NCBI GenBank assembly: GCA_020025195.1
Contig: JAHHSN010000012.1
Coordinates: forward strand, 1-38,767
Reading direction: 5' to 3'
DNA: 38,767 nucleotides
From: Angelakisella sp.
GTDB taxonomy: Bacteria > Bacillota > Clostridia > Oscillospirales > Ruminococcaceae
Positions 13,321 through 20,695 of this stretch are shown in pieces (positions within the stretch are counted from its first letter, which is position 1; each line of letters begins with the position of its first letter). The translations under genes were made by a program, and so were the position numbers. The notes beneath the pieces were generated by a model. The model had not been told where the DNA came from and ran no database searches. It saw only the letters and a list, made by a program, of their open reading frames with translations.

Positions 13321-14148
13321 ATGCCGAATGTGATTGAAGTAAAAGACCTGAACGCTCCGGAGCTGGAGCCCTTTACCCGTCTGACCGAGGCGCAGCTCCG
13401 AAACCGGCTGGAGCCGGAAAAAGGAATGTTCATCGCGGAAAGCCCCACCGTCATCGAATGCGCTCTGGGCGCGGGCTTTCGCCCCGTTTCCTTTCTGATG
13501 GAGCGAAAGCGCATCGACGGACGGGCGGAGGAGCTGCTCCGAAGATGCGAGGGGGTCCCCGTCTACACCGCCGACCGGGAGGTGCTGGCAGGGCTGACCG
13601 GCTATGTCCTCACCCGGGGCATTCTGGCGGCGATGCGCCGTCCCCGGCTCCCCACGGTGGAGGAAATCTGCAGGAACGCGCGGCGAATCGCCGTGCTTGA
13701 GAGCGTGGTGGACGCCACCAACGTCGGTGCCATCATCCGCTCGGCCGCCGCCCTCAATATCGACGCGGTGCTGGTGACCCCCAACTGCTGCGACCCCCTC
13801 AACAGACGCGCGGTGCGGGTCAGCATGGGGACGGTCTTTCAGGTCCCGTGGACCGAGATCGGGGAGGTAAACAGCGACTGGCCGGAAAAGGGCCTTGCAA
13901 GGCTCCGGAGCCTCGGCTTTAAGACCGCGGCGATGGCGCTGCGGGACGATTCGGTCTCCATTGACGACCCCGCTCTCCGGCGAGAGGAAAAGCTGGCGGT
14001 CATTCTGGGGACGGAGGGCGACGGGCTCTCCCCCCGGACCATTGCCGACTGCGATTATACCGTCCGCATCCCCATGGCGCACGGCGTCGATTCCCTCAAT
14101 GTGGCGGCGGCGTCGGCGGTCGCCTTCTGGGAGCTGCGGGCGCGGTAA
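13321..14148 (+). CDS. TrmH/SpoU-family RNA 2'-O-methyltransferase
   Basis: A 275-residue SPOUT enzyme. The ATG at 13321 follows AAAGGA and lies behind the promoter; longer frames start inside the promoter. The N-terminal substrate-binding domain (about 1-105) includes KGMFIAESPTVIECAL. The knotted catalytic domain has all three SpoU motifs: DATNVGAIIRSAAAL (motif 1, with the Asn and Arg), VILGTEGDGLS (motif 2) and IPMAHGVDSLNVAAASAVAFWE (motif 3). It transfers a methyl group from SAM to a ribose 2'-OH in rRNA or tRNA; the RNA target is not readable. It stands alone between an IS remnant and a separately promoted ybjQ gene. Confidence 0.9.
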   Translation: MPNVIEVKDLNAPELEPFTRLTEAQLRNRLEPEKGMFIAESPTVIECALGAGFRPVSFLMERKRIDGRAEELLRRCEGVPVYTADREVLAGLTGYVLTRGILAAMRRPRLPTVEEICRNARRIAVLESVVDATNVGAIIRSAAALNIDAVLVTPNCCDPLNRRAVRVSMGTVFQVPWTEIGEVNSDWPEKGLARLRSLGFKTAAMALRDDSVSIDDPALRREEKLAVILGTEGDGLSPRTIADCDYTVRIPMAHGVDSLNVAAASAVAFWELRAR

Positions 14149-14164
14149 GGGGAAAAAATTTCAC

Positions 14165-14192
14165 TTGAACTTTCCCAAAACTATGCTAAAAT
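14165..14192 (+). promoter_or_regulatory. promoter of the YbjQ-family gene
   Basis: TTGAAC (14165-14170), 16 bp, TGC-TAAAAT (14187-14192). Confidence 0.65.
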
Positions 14193-14225
14193 AAGGAACA
14201 AGAAAAATCGGAAAGGGGCGCTATT

Positions 14226-14546
14226 ATGCTGCTGACTACCACACCGGCCATTGAGGGCAAACGTATTTTGGAATACCGTGGGATCGTGTTCGGAGAGGTC
14301 ATCACCGGCGTCAATGTCCTGCGGGATATCGGCGCGGGCTTCCGCAACTTTTTCGGCGGCCGGAGCGAAGGCTATGAACAGGAGCTGACCGAGGCGCGGG
14401 CCGCGGCGCTCCGGGAGCTGACCCAGCGGGCCGAAGCCCTCGGTGCGAACGCCGTCGTCGGCGTGGACGTCGATTATGAGGTGCTGGGCGCCGAAAACGG
14501 CATGATGATGGTGAGCGTTACCGGAACCGCCGTTCTGGTGGAATGA
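14226..14546 (+). CDS. YbjQ/UPF0145 family protein
   Basis: A 106-residue protein of the usual YbjQ length. Diagnostic parts: IEGKRILEYRGIVFGEVITGVNVLRDIGAGFRNFFGGR near the N-terminus and RAEALGANAVVGVDVDYEVLG in the middle, ending in a beta strand VSVTGTAVLVE. The family folds as a decameric ring-like small domain once annotated as heavy-metal-binding; its function is unknown. It has its own promoter and terminator. SD GAAAGGGG precedes the ATG. Confidence 0.9.
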   Translation: MLLTTTPAIEGKRILEYRGIVFGEVITGVNVLRDIGAGFRNFFGGRSEGYEQELTEARAAALRELTQRAEALGANAVVGVDVDYEVLGAENGMMMVSVTGTAVLVE

Positions 14547-14552
14547 TTTGCC

Positions 14553-14591
14553 GCGTCCCGTGGGGAAAAAGACCCGGTCGGGACGCTTTTT
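14553..14591 (+). terminator. terminator of the YbjQ-family gene
   Basis: GCGTCCCG (14553-14560) pairs with CGGGACGC (14579-14586), followed by TTTTT. Confidence 0.85.
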
Positions 14592-14620
14592 CTTATCGCT
14601 TATGAAAAGGAGGAGTCCGT

Positions 14621-15337
14621 ATGCCGTCTGAAACCCGAATCCCCAAGGGGGAGCCCGTCATCCGGGAACGGCTCCTGACGCTTTCGGAGCCCGGCTACAA
14701 GGCGTTTCATTCCGCCCTCATTCCCTCCGTCCCGCCGGAGCGGATTCTGGGGGTGCGTCAGCCAAAGCTCCGCGCCCTCGCGAAGGAGCTGGCCGGTTCT
14801 CCCCCGGCGGAGAACTTCCTGCGGGAGCTGCCCCACTATTATTATGAGGAACAGAACCTCCACGCCTGCTTTATCGAACGCCTTCGGGAGGAGGCATCGC
14901 TCTACCGGGCGCTCGACCGCTTCCTCCCGACGGTGGACAACTGGGCGACCTGCGATATGCTCTCGCCGCCCCTCTTTAAGAAGCATCCCGCGGGGCTCCT
15001 CCCCAAGGTGCGGGAGTGGCTGGCGAGCGGGGAAACCTATGTCATCCGCTTTGGTGAAACGGTGCTGATGCGGCACTATCTGGGAGAGGAATTCCGCCCG
15101 GAGTTCCACCGGTGGGTGGCGGCGGTGCCGACGGAGGACTACTACCTTCGCACCATGGCCGCCTGGTACTTTGCCACGGCGCTCAGTGTGCGCTGGGAGG
15201 AGACGCTCCCTTATATCGAGGGGTCGGCGCTCTCCCCCGAAACACGGAACGCCGCCATTCAGAAGGCAGTGGAGAGCCGCCGCATCACCGAGGCGCAAAA
15301 GCAGACGCTCCGCGCCCTCCGCGTCAAAACAAAATAA
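14621..15337 (+). CDS. AlkD-like DNA alkylation repair protein
   Basis: A 238-residue protein of the HEAT-like-repeat AlkD family. Marks are GVRQPKLRALAKELA (residues 45-60), HYYYEEQNLHACFI, the substrate-cleft segment VDNWATCDML with its Asp-Asn-Trp, and RFGETVLMRHYL. These all-helical enzymes excise alkylated bases (N3- and N7-alkylpurines) from DNA without flipping the base; activity here is inferred from the family. The start ATG has AAAGGAGG 8 bases upstream. It lies directly behind the ybjQ terminator, with only about 30 bp for a promoter, so it may partly rely on readthrough. Confidence 0.88.
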   Translation: MPSETRIPKGEPVIRERLLTLSEPGYKAFHSALIPSVPPERILGVRQPKLRALAKELAGSPPAENFLRELPHYYYEEQNLHACFIERLREEASLYRALDRFLPTVDNWATCDMLSPPLFKKHPAGLLPKVREWLASGETYVIRFGETVLMRHYLGEEFRPEFHRWVAAVPTEDYYLRTMAAWYFATALSVRWEETLPYIEGSALSPETRNAAIQKAVESRRITEAQKQTLRALRVKTK

Positions 15338-15348
15338 CCGAAAAGGAA

Positions 15349-15387
15349 AAGAGCCTGACCCCGGCCATGGGAGCAGGCTCTTTTTTT
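15349..15387 (+). terminator. terminator of the AlkD-like gene
   Basis: AAGAGCCTG (15349-15357) pairs with CAGGCTCTT (15374-15382), followed by TTTTT. Confidence 0.9.
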
Positions 15388-15411
15388 GCGGCGGACCCCG
15401 CCCCTGCCGCA

Positions 15412-15442
15412 AAAAAGAAAGGCGCCCGCTTAAAACGGACGC
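15412..15442 (-). terminator. terminator of the histidine-kinase-like gene
   Basis: GCGCCCG (15422-15428) pairs with CGGACGC (15436-15442); the minus-strand product ends in CUUUCUUUUUU. Confidence 0.8.
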
Positions 15443-15457
15443 TTTATTTATTACTTT

Positions 15458-16258
15458 TTATTCATAGGGCCACGGCGGGGTGATGAACTCACAGAGCACG
15501 GTGTAGATCGGGGAAAAGCGGTCGGTGAGGTAGTCGGGAGCCGCTTGACGAAGCGGCAGTACGGTTTCCACCCCGGCAATGGGCAGGGAGCAGATGGCCG
15601 AAGTGCCGGCGCCCTGCGTGGAAACCAGCCGTATCGAGCCGCCCATCTGCCGGAAGATCTCCTCGGCCAGGGAAAGCCCCAGCCCCAGAGATTGGAAAGG
15701 AAGTCCGTCCCGGTCGGAGGAATAATAAGGCTGAAACACAAAGGGAAGCTGCTCGGGAGCGATCCCCCTCCCCCGGTCGGTAACGGAGATGATCGCCTGA
15801 TCCTCGGTGACGGAGCCCCGCACCTCCACGGCACTGCCGGGAGAGGATGCCGCGAGGGCGTTGGCGATAAGGTGAAGAAGCGCTATGATGAGAGCATCCC
15901 GGTTGCCCGCGACGGAAGTTTCCTGCGCGGGGAAGGAATATATCACCGGAAAAGCCCCGTGCACCATCAGGGTGGAGACGGCGGAAAGACAATGGGAAAG
16001 CTCCGCCCAAAGGGAAAAGGCTTCTTCGGAGGGCTGGAGGGTCTGCTCGGACAGGGATAACGCCGTGACCACCCGCAGAAGGCGATAGCCGCTTTGCAGA
16101 ATGGCTTCCAAAGAGGAACGAAGTGCGGGAGAAGGGGGATCCTCCTGGCGCACCGCCGCATCGATCGCCGCAAATAATTCGGTGAGGGGACGGCGCAGGG
16201 CAGCAGACAGCGCCAACGTACGGTCGGACGGGGAACAAAGTTCCTTCTGGTTGGACAT
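15458..16258 (-). CDS. histidine-kinase-like ATP-binding protein lacking the phosphoacceptor His
   Basis: A 266-residue soluble protein. The ATPase domain is clear: N box LLHLIANALAAS, G1 VTDRGRGIAPEQ, F box PFVFQPYYSS, G2 GLGLSLAEEI. The preceding helix pair aligns with a HisKA dimerisation domain, but where kinases read S-H-E-L-R-T-P-L this one reads S-A-A-L-R-R-P-L at residues 18-25, so the phosphorylated His (and the following Glu) is Ala. There are no membrane helices, no sensor domain and no response regulator next to it. It may act as an ATP-binding scaffold or phosphatase-type partner. The ATG at 16258 is chosen over a TTG at 16267 because AGGAG stands 9 bases upstream. Confidence 0.87.
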   Translation of the reverse strand: MSNQKELCSPSDRTLALSAALRRPLTELFAAIDAAVRQEDPPSPALRSSLEAILQSGYRLLRVVTALSLSEQTLQPSEEAFSLWAELSHCLSAVSTLMVHGAFPVIYSFPAQETSVAGNRDALIIALLHLIANALAASSPGSAVEVRGSVTEDQAIISVTDRGRGIAPEQLPFVFQPYYSSDRDGLPFQSLGLGLSLAEEIFRQMGGSIRLVSTQGAGTSAICSLPIAGVETVLPLRQAAPDYLTDRFSPIYTVLCEFITPPWPYE

Positions 16259-16311
16259 AGCGCTCAACTCCTATCCGTAAAATGGAAATTCGACATTATT
16301 CGACAAAAGCT

Positions 16312-16340
16312 ATTATAACCCAAAAAGAGGAAATTGTCAC
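16312..16340 (-). promoter_or_regulatory. promoter of the histidine-kinase-like gene
   Basis: Minus strand GTGACA (plus 16335-16340), 17 bp, TATAAT (plus 16312-16317). Confidence 0.65.
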
Positions 16341-16443
16341 GTGTTTGGGCTATAATAATATTATTGTGTGGAGAAAACACAGGAAAAGGCATGAAAAAGA
16401 CTAGGGAATTTGGAATATTTTACGCCAAAGCGGAAAATACCAC

Positions 16444-16472
16444 TTGCAGTTTTCCGAGGAATGTTATAAAAT
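16444..16472 (+). promoter_or_regulatory. promoter of gap
   Basis: TTGCAG (16444-16449), 17 bp, TAAAAT (16467-16472), followed by AGAC. The -10 and start region match those of pgk (30899-30908). Confidence 0.75.
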
Positions 16473-16518
16473 AGACAAAGAGGCAATACTAAATATAAAA
16501 ATTAAGGAGTGTATTAAC

Positions 16519-17538
16519 ATGGCTATTAAAATTGGCATCAACGGTTTCGGTCGTATCGGCAGACTGGTGTTCCGCGCGGCGATGGCCCAGCCTGACAAAT
16601 ATGAAGTGGTAGCGGTAAACGACCCCGCAATCGATAAGGACTATATGGTCTATATGACCAAGTATGATTCCATCCACGGCAAATTCGAGGGCACTGCGGA
16701 GATCAAGGACGACAAGTTCACGGTCAACGGTCATGCCATCGAGGTGTTTGACCTCCGTGATCCCGCTGAGATCCCCTGGGGCAAGGTCGGCGTTGACTAC
16801 GTTGTAGAGTCCACCGGTATCTTCACCACCACCGAGAAGTGCCAGGCGCACCTCAACGGCGGCGCGAAGAAGGTCATCATCTCTGCTCCCGCTAAGGATT
16901 CCGAGACTCCCACCTTCGTAATGGGCGTCAACCACATGAACTACACCAAGGACATGAAGGTTGTTTCCAACGCTTCCTGCACCACCAACTGCCTCGCTCC
17001 TCTCACCAAGGTTATCAATGACAACTTTGGTATTGTCGAGGGTCTTATGACCACCGTTCATTCCACCACCGGCACCCAGAAGACCGTTGACGGTCCCTCC
17101 AAGAAGGACTGGCGTGGCGGCCGTGCGGCGGCGGGCAACATCATCCCCTCCTCCACCGGCGCTGCCAAGGCCTGCGCTCTGGTTATCCCCGAGGTGAAGG
17201 GCAAGCTCACCGGTATGTCTTTCCGCGTTCCCACGCTGGATGTTTCCGTTGTTGACCTCACCTGCCGTCTGGAGAAGGCGACCACCTATGAGGAGATCTG
17301 CAAGGCGGTCAAGGCGGCTTCTGAGGGTGAGCTGAAGGGCATTCTCGGCTACACCGATGAGGACGTTGTTTCCACCGACTTCATCCACGATCCCCGCACC
17401 TCCATCTTCGATGCGAAGGCCGGCATCATGCTGAACGACCACTTCGTCAAGCTGGTCTCCTGGTATGATAACGAGTGGGGTTATTCCAACAAGCTGCTCG
17501 ATCTCATCGGCCATATGGCTGAGGTTGACGCGCAGTAA
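16519..17538 (+). CDS. gap: glyceraldehyde-3-phosphate dehydrogenase
   Basis: A 339-residue phosphorylating GAPDH of standard length. The NAD-binding start is IKIGINGFGRIGRLVFRAA; the catalytic Cys154 lies in SNASCTTNC and the base His181 in LMTTVHSTTG; the C-terminus WYDNEWGYSNKLLDLI is canonical. The VNDPAIDKDYMVYMTKYDSIHGKF run places it in the class shared by many gut bacteria and eukaryotes. The reaction is oxidation and phosphorylation of glyceraldehyde 3-phosphate with NAD+ in glycolysis. The ATG at 16519 follows TAAGGAG; the frame is open further upstream but only into the promoter. Codon use is highly biased, as expected for high expression. The other lower-glycolysis genes lie 14 kb away (pgk-tpiA-gpmI). 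Confidence 0.97.
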   Translation: MAIKIGINGFGRIGRLVFRAAMAQPDKYEVVAVNDPAIDKDYMVYMTKYDSIHGKFEGTAEIKDDKFTVNGHAIEVFDLRDPAEIPWGKVGVDYVVESTGIFTTTEKCQAHLNGGAKKVIISAPAKDSETPTFVMGVNHMNYTKDMKVVSNASCTTNCLAPLTKVINDNFGIVEGLMTTVHSTTGTQKTVDGPSKKDWRGGRAAAGNIIPSSTGAAKACALVIPEVKGKLTGMSFRVPTLDVSVVDLTCRLEKATTYEEICKAVKAASEGELKGILGYTDEDVVSTDFIHDPRTSIFDAKAGIMLNDHFVKLVSWYDNEWGYSNKLLDLIGHMAEVDAQ

Positions 17539-17559
17539 TCACTGGGCTTTTCCGAAAAG

Positions 17560-17589
17560 GGCCTCCGGAATTTCCGGAGGCTCTTTTTT
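17560..17589 (+). terminator. terminator of gap
   Basis: GCCTCCGGAA (17561-17570) pairs with TTTCCGGAGGC (17571-17581), followed by TCTTTTTT. Confidence 0.9.
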
Positions 17590-17788
17590 GAGCGTAAAAG
17601 GTTACATTTTGTTATTATTGGGGGTGAAAGAAATATAAGGAAAACGCAGCGGAAAATTTTTATTGGAAGAAAAAACACGAAATTCCTCTGTTTTACAGAC
17701 TTTTTGTGCAGAGCGTCAAAAAGAAAATCCCCCGATGGATGAGAGCGGTCGGAACGCACAAAATGACAAATTGGTTACAAAAACCATC
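17590..17788. other. AT-rich upstream region of the surface-protein gene
   Basis: About 200 bp, AT-rich, with no gene. GGTT-ACAAA-AACC lies at about 17773-17785. It may act as an upstream (UP-type) region for the strong promoter that follows; no defined operator is visible. Confidence 0.35.
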
Positions 17789-17817
17789 TTGCCGCCGCGA
17801 AGAATAGCCCTTACAAT
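17789..17817 (+). promoter_or_regulatory. promoter of the surface-protein gene
   Basis: TTGCCG (17789-17794), 17 bp, TACAAT (17812-17817). The roughly 75-nt leader contains a GGCGG...CCGCC hairpin (about 17831-17861). Confidence 0.6.
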
Positions 17818-17900
17818 GCAGTCAGAGGCCGGCGGAAGAGTCCGGAGAAACTCCTCCCGCCGCGTCTTAAAAGATTAAACTGTAAGGAGATTTTTAAGTC

Positions 17901-19172
17901 ATGAAAAAAGTGCTTGCTTTTGCTATGGCTGCCGTGATGCTCTGCTCCGTCGCTTTCGGCCTTTCCATCGGAAACGAGAACGACTTTGATGGCACCACCG
18001 CCGCCGAGAACATCTATATGCACTCCGTCACCCCCGGTCAGTCCATCGTCTTCACTCAGGAGGAGCTGGGCCTCAACGACAGCAACTGGGGCAAGACCGA
18101 CGGCAACTTCGATCCCGCCAAGAACAAGGTAACCATCACCTTCGCGGTCGGCAACGAGCTCATCACCTCTCAGGGCTGGATCAAGACCGACGCCACCACC
18201 TATAAGTATGTTGTTAACACCAAGGCGAGCGAGACCGCCGTTCTCGATAACAACGCCGACCTCATCATTTCCGCCATCAAGGTGACCGTTTACGGCGTCA
18301 GCAAGCCCATCCTGGACGCGAAGTATGTCAAGGACGTTTCCGGCGTCACCCACTATGCCTATGTGGACAGCGTGGAGGCTCTTGCTTCCTTCAAGGTCAA
18401 TGAGCCCGGCGAGAACTTCTGCGCCATGAACGAGAAGGCGGAGGACCATGTCCTCGCGATGGCGTTCGACTACGGCCGCAAGTCCGATGATACCAACGCC
18501 ACCTTCGACAAGAACGGCGTCGTTGTCAATTCCATCGACCTCACCGGCAAGACCATCTACACCGTGAAGGCCGCTACCGTGGACGGCAAGTATGTCAACT
18601 CCGGCGTATGGTCCGTATCCGCTCAGGAAAACGGCGGCGGCAAGATCACCGCTTCCGTTACCCTCAATGCCGGTGACAAGGTTTACTTCGGCACCGTCAA
18701 CAAGGCCAACCTCAGCGCCAATGCGCAGAAGACCTTCCTCGACAACCTCAACCGTCACAGCGCCACCATCAAGGCATCCTACGGCTATGAGTCCGCTCAG
18801 AACACCATCAACAAGACTCTGCAGTTTGCCGTGGACGGCATGCGCGCCGAGTACAGAGCCTACATGATCAACCGCGACGGTACCGCGACCCGTCTGGATA
18901 CCACCTTCGACAAGGAGAACGGCATCCTTTCCTTCAGCGGTCTTTTGACCGGTCCCGTGGTCGTAACCGATAAGGCCCTCTCCGCGACCTCCTCCGGCTC
19001 CGGTTCCGGCTCCGGTTCTTCTTCCTCCGGCTCCGATTCTTCCTCCTCCGGCTCCAACGGCGGCAGCCAGACCAACCCCGAGACCGGCTCCAACAGCATC
19101 GTTGGTGCTGCCGTCGCTCTCGCGGCTGTGACCGCTGTTTCCGCGGCTGCCATCTCCCTCAAAAAGAGATAA
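17901..19172 (+). CDS. secreted surface protein with Ser/Gly linker and NPETG-type C-terminal anchor
   Basis: A 423-residue protein I do not recognise. It has a signal peptide (MKKVLAFAMAAVMLCSVAFG), a beta-rich body of about 345 residues rich in Lys, Asp, Thr and Asn with repeated V-K-A-x-x-V-D-G-K motifs, then a Ser/Gly linker (about 366-390) and a C-terminus NPETG, a hydrophobic helix and a KKR tail. This last part is the layout of sortase substrates with NPxTG signals in Clostridia; no sortase is encoded here. Codons are extremely biased (AAG, GAC, AAC, ACC), like those of gap, so the protein is probably abundant at the cell surface. SD AAGGAG is 11 bases ahead of the ATG. Confidence 0.85.
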   Translation: MKKVLAFAMAAVMLCSVAFGLSIGNENDFDGTTAAENIYMHSVTPGQSIVFTQEELGLNDSNWGKTDGNFDPAKNKVTITFAVGNELITSQGWIKTDATTYKYVVNTKASETAVLDNNADLIISAIKVTVYGVSKPILDAKYVKDVSGVTHYAYVDSVEALASFKVNEPGENFCAMNEKAEDHVLAMAFDYGRKSDDTNATFDKNGVVVNSIDLTGKTIYTVKAATVDGKYVNSGVWSVSAQENGGGKITASVTLNAGDKVYFGTVNKANLSANAQKTFLDNLNRHSATIKASYGYESAQNTINKTLQFAVDGMRAEYRAYMINRDGTATRLDTTFDKENGILSFSGLLTGPVVVTDKALSATSSGSGSGSGSSSSGSDSSSSGSNGGSQTNPETGSNSIVGAAVALAAVTAVSAAAISLKKR

Positions 19173-19206
19173 GAACCCCGGAAAACCCCAAGCCTAATCC
19201 CAAACC

Positions 19207-19240
19207 GCCCCCCGGCTCTTCTCCAAGCCGGGGGCTTTTT
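19207..19240 (+). terminator. terminator of the surface-protein gene
   Basis: GCCCCCCGGCT pairs with AGCCGGGGGC and is followed by TTTTT. Confidence 0.9.
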
Positions 19241-19335
19241 CTGTCTGAAGCAATCTTTTACCGGGAAACTCCGCAGGGTTGGAGGGCATCTTTTCAGCGC
19301 TGTTCCCTGCCCGTCCGGTTCGACCGTCTTCCCGT

Positions 19336-19364
19336 TTGCAAGAAGCTGTGATTTATGGTAAAAT
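19336..19364 (+). promoter_or_regulatory. promoter of the YmdB-family gene
   Basis: TTGCAA (19336-19341), 17 bp, TAAAAT (19359-19364). Confidence 0.7.
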
Positions 19365-19395
19365 AATACCTTAATTTAACGCATGGAGGCGGGTT

Positions 19396-20166
19396 ATGAA
19401 GATCTTATTTGTAGGCGATGTGGTGGGCCAGCCGGGCTGTGCCTTCCTTTCGACAAGACTGCCGGAGCTTAAAAGACGACTGGGCGCGGAGCTTGTCATC
19501 GTGAACGGGGAAAACTCCGCCGAGGGCAACGGCATCCTGCCCTCCAGCGCCCGCCAGCTGCAGGACGCCGGCGCGGATATCATCACCCTCGGAAACCATG
19601 GGCTCCGCCGCCGGGAGATCTATCCCGTGCTGGAGGAGAGCGACTGCATCATCCGACCCGCCAACTTCCATCCCTCGGCGCCGGGCCGCGGGGTGGCGGT
19701 GTATGACTGCCCGGGCAAGCCCCGTGTCGCCGTCATCAACCTGCAGGGGAACTACATTCTGGAGAGCCACGAGAACGCCTTTGACTGCATGGATCGTCTC
19801 CTCCCCGCCATTGACGCCCCCATCCGGATCGTCGATTTCCACGCGGAAGCGACCAGCGAAAAGGTGAGCCTCGGCATCTATCTGGACGGACGCGTTTCTG
19901 CCCTCATCGGCACCCACACTCACATCCAGACCGCCGATGAACGCATCCTTCCCGGCGGTACCGGCTACCTTACCGACGCGGGGATGTGCGGCGTCTTTCA
20001 CTCCGCCCTCGGGGTAAAGCCGGAGCTCGCCATTCAGCGCTTCCGCACGGGGTTGCCCACCCGCTTTGAGAACGAGCGCGGCGCAGTGCGGCTGTCCGGT
20101 GTTCTGCTGGAGGTGGACGGCAAGACCGGAAAAACGGTTAAAATCACCAGAATCAATGAGGAATAA
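19396..20166 (+). CDS. ymdB: YmdB-family metallophosphoesterase
   Basis: A 256-residue YmdB-type phosphodiesterase. The dimetal site ligands are all visible: D8 in ILFVGDVVG, E39-N40 in VIVNGENSAEG, N67-H68 in ITLGNHG, H149 in IVDFHAEATSEK, H174 and H176 in IGTHTHIQTAD. In Bacillus the enzyme cleaves cyclic nucleotides (2',3'-cAMP among others) and influences biofilm and motility decisions. Here the usual Trp after GNH is replaced (GNHGLRRRE). GGAGG precedes the ATG. It has its own promoter; the next gene yloU is separately promoted. Confidence 0.93.
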   Translation: MKILFVGDVVGQPGCAFLSTRLPELKRRLGAELVIVNGENSAEGNGILPSSARQLQDAGADIITLGNHGLRRREIYPVLEESDCIIRPANFHPSAPGRGVAVYDCPGKPRVAVINLQGNYILESHENAFDCMDRLLPAIDAPIRIVDFHAEATSEKVSLGIYLDGRVSALIGTHTHIQTADERILPGGTGYLTDAGMCGVFHSALGVKPELAIQRFRTGLPTRFENERGAVRLSGVLLEVDGKTGKTVKITRINEE

Positions 20167-20207
20167 ATAAGACAGGCTCCTAACTTTCATAAAAAGAGGG
20201 AATTTCC

Positions 20208-20236
20208 TTGAAAGAAAGCATAAAATCACTTATAAT
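20208..20236 (+). promoter_or_regulatory. promoter of the yloU-fakA operon
   Basis: TTGAAA (20208-20213), 17 bp, TATAAT (20231-20236). Confidence 0.8.
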
Positions 20237-20284
20237 AAAAAGAGCTTTCCCAAGACTGAATCACTATATAATCGGAGGGATATT

Positions 20285-20632
20285 ATGATAGGCTATGAAA
20301 ACACGCTGGGAACGGTGGAAGTTTCTCAGGAGTATTTTGCCAACCTTATCGGCAAAGCTGCGTCGGAATGCTACGGCGTGTCAGGCATGGTGAGCTCCAC
20401 CTATCAGGGCTTCAAATCCGCCATCACCAACCGGGACATCCTGGATAAGGGCGTTCGGGTCAAGACCGCGGACGGCAAGCTGATCGTCGATATCCACATC
20501 GCCGTGACCTACGGCGTCAATATCAATGCCATTGTAGAGAGCATTGTTCACAATGTCCGCTACACGGTGGAAAGCTGCACCGGCTTTTCTGTCGCCAAGG
20601 TCAATGTCTTTGTTGATGAGATGAATTCCTGA
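20285..20632 (+). CDS. yloU: Asp23/Gls24 family protein YloU
   Basis: A 115-residue Asp23/Gls24 (DUF322) protein. Typical marks are VEVSQEYFANLIGKAASECYGVSGM at the N-terminus, DGKLIVDIHIAVTYGVNINAIVESIVHNVRYTVE in the middle and the VAKVNVFVDEM end. It starts 7 bases behind GGAGG. In Firmicutes this gene nearly always precedes fakA (yloV), as here, with about 60 bp between; the pair is linked to fatty acid activation and envelope stress, although the role of YloU itself is not settled. Confidence 0.93.
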   Translation: MIGYENTLGTVEVSQEYFANLIGKAASECYGVSGMVSSTYQGFKSAITNRDILDKGVRVKTADGKLIVDIHIAVTYGVNINAIVESIVHNVRYTVESCTGFSVAKVNVFVDEMNS

Positions 20633-20695
20633 TAGCGGGCCAAACCGCCTTAATTTTCTGGGAGCCTTCCGGCTTTCCCGAAAGGAGCGTACAAC

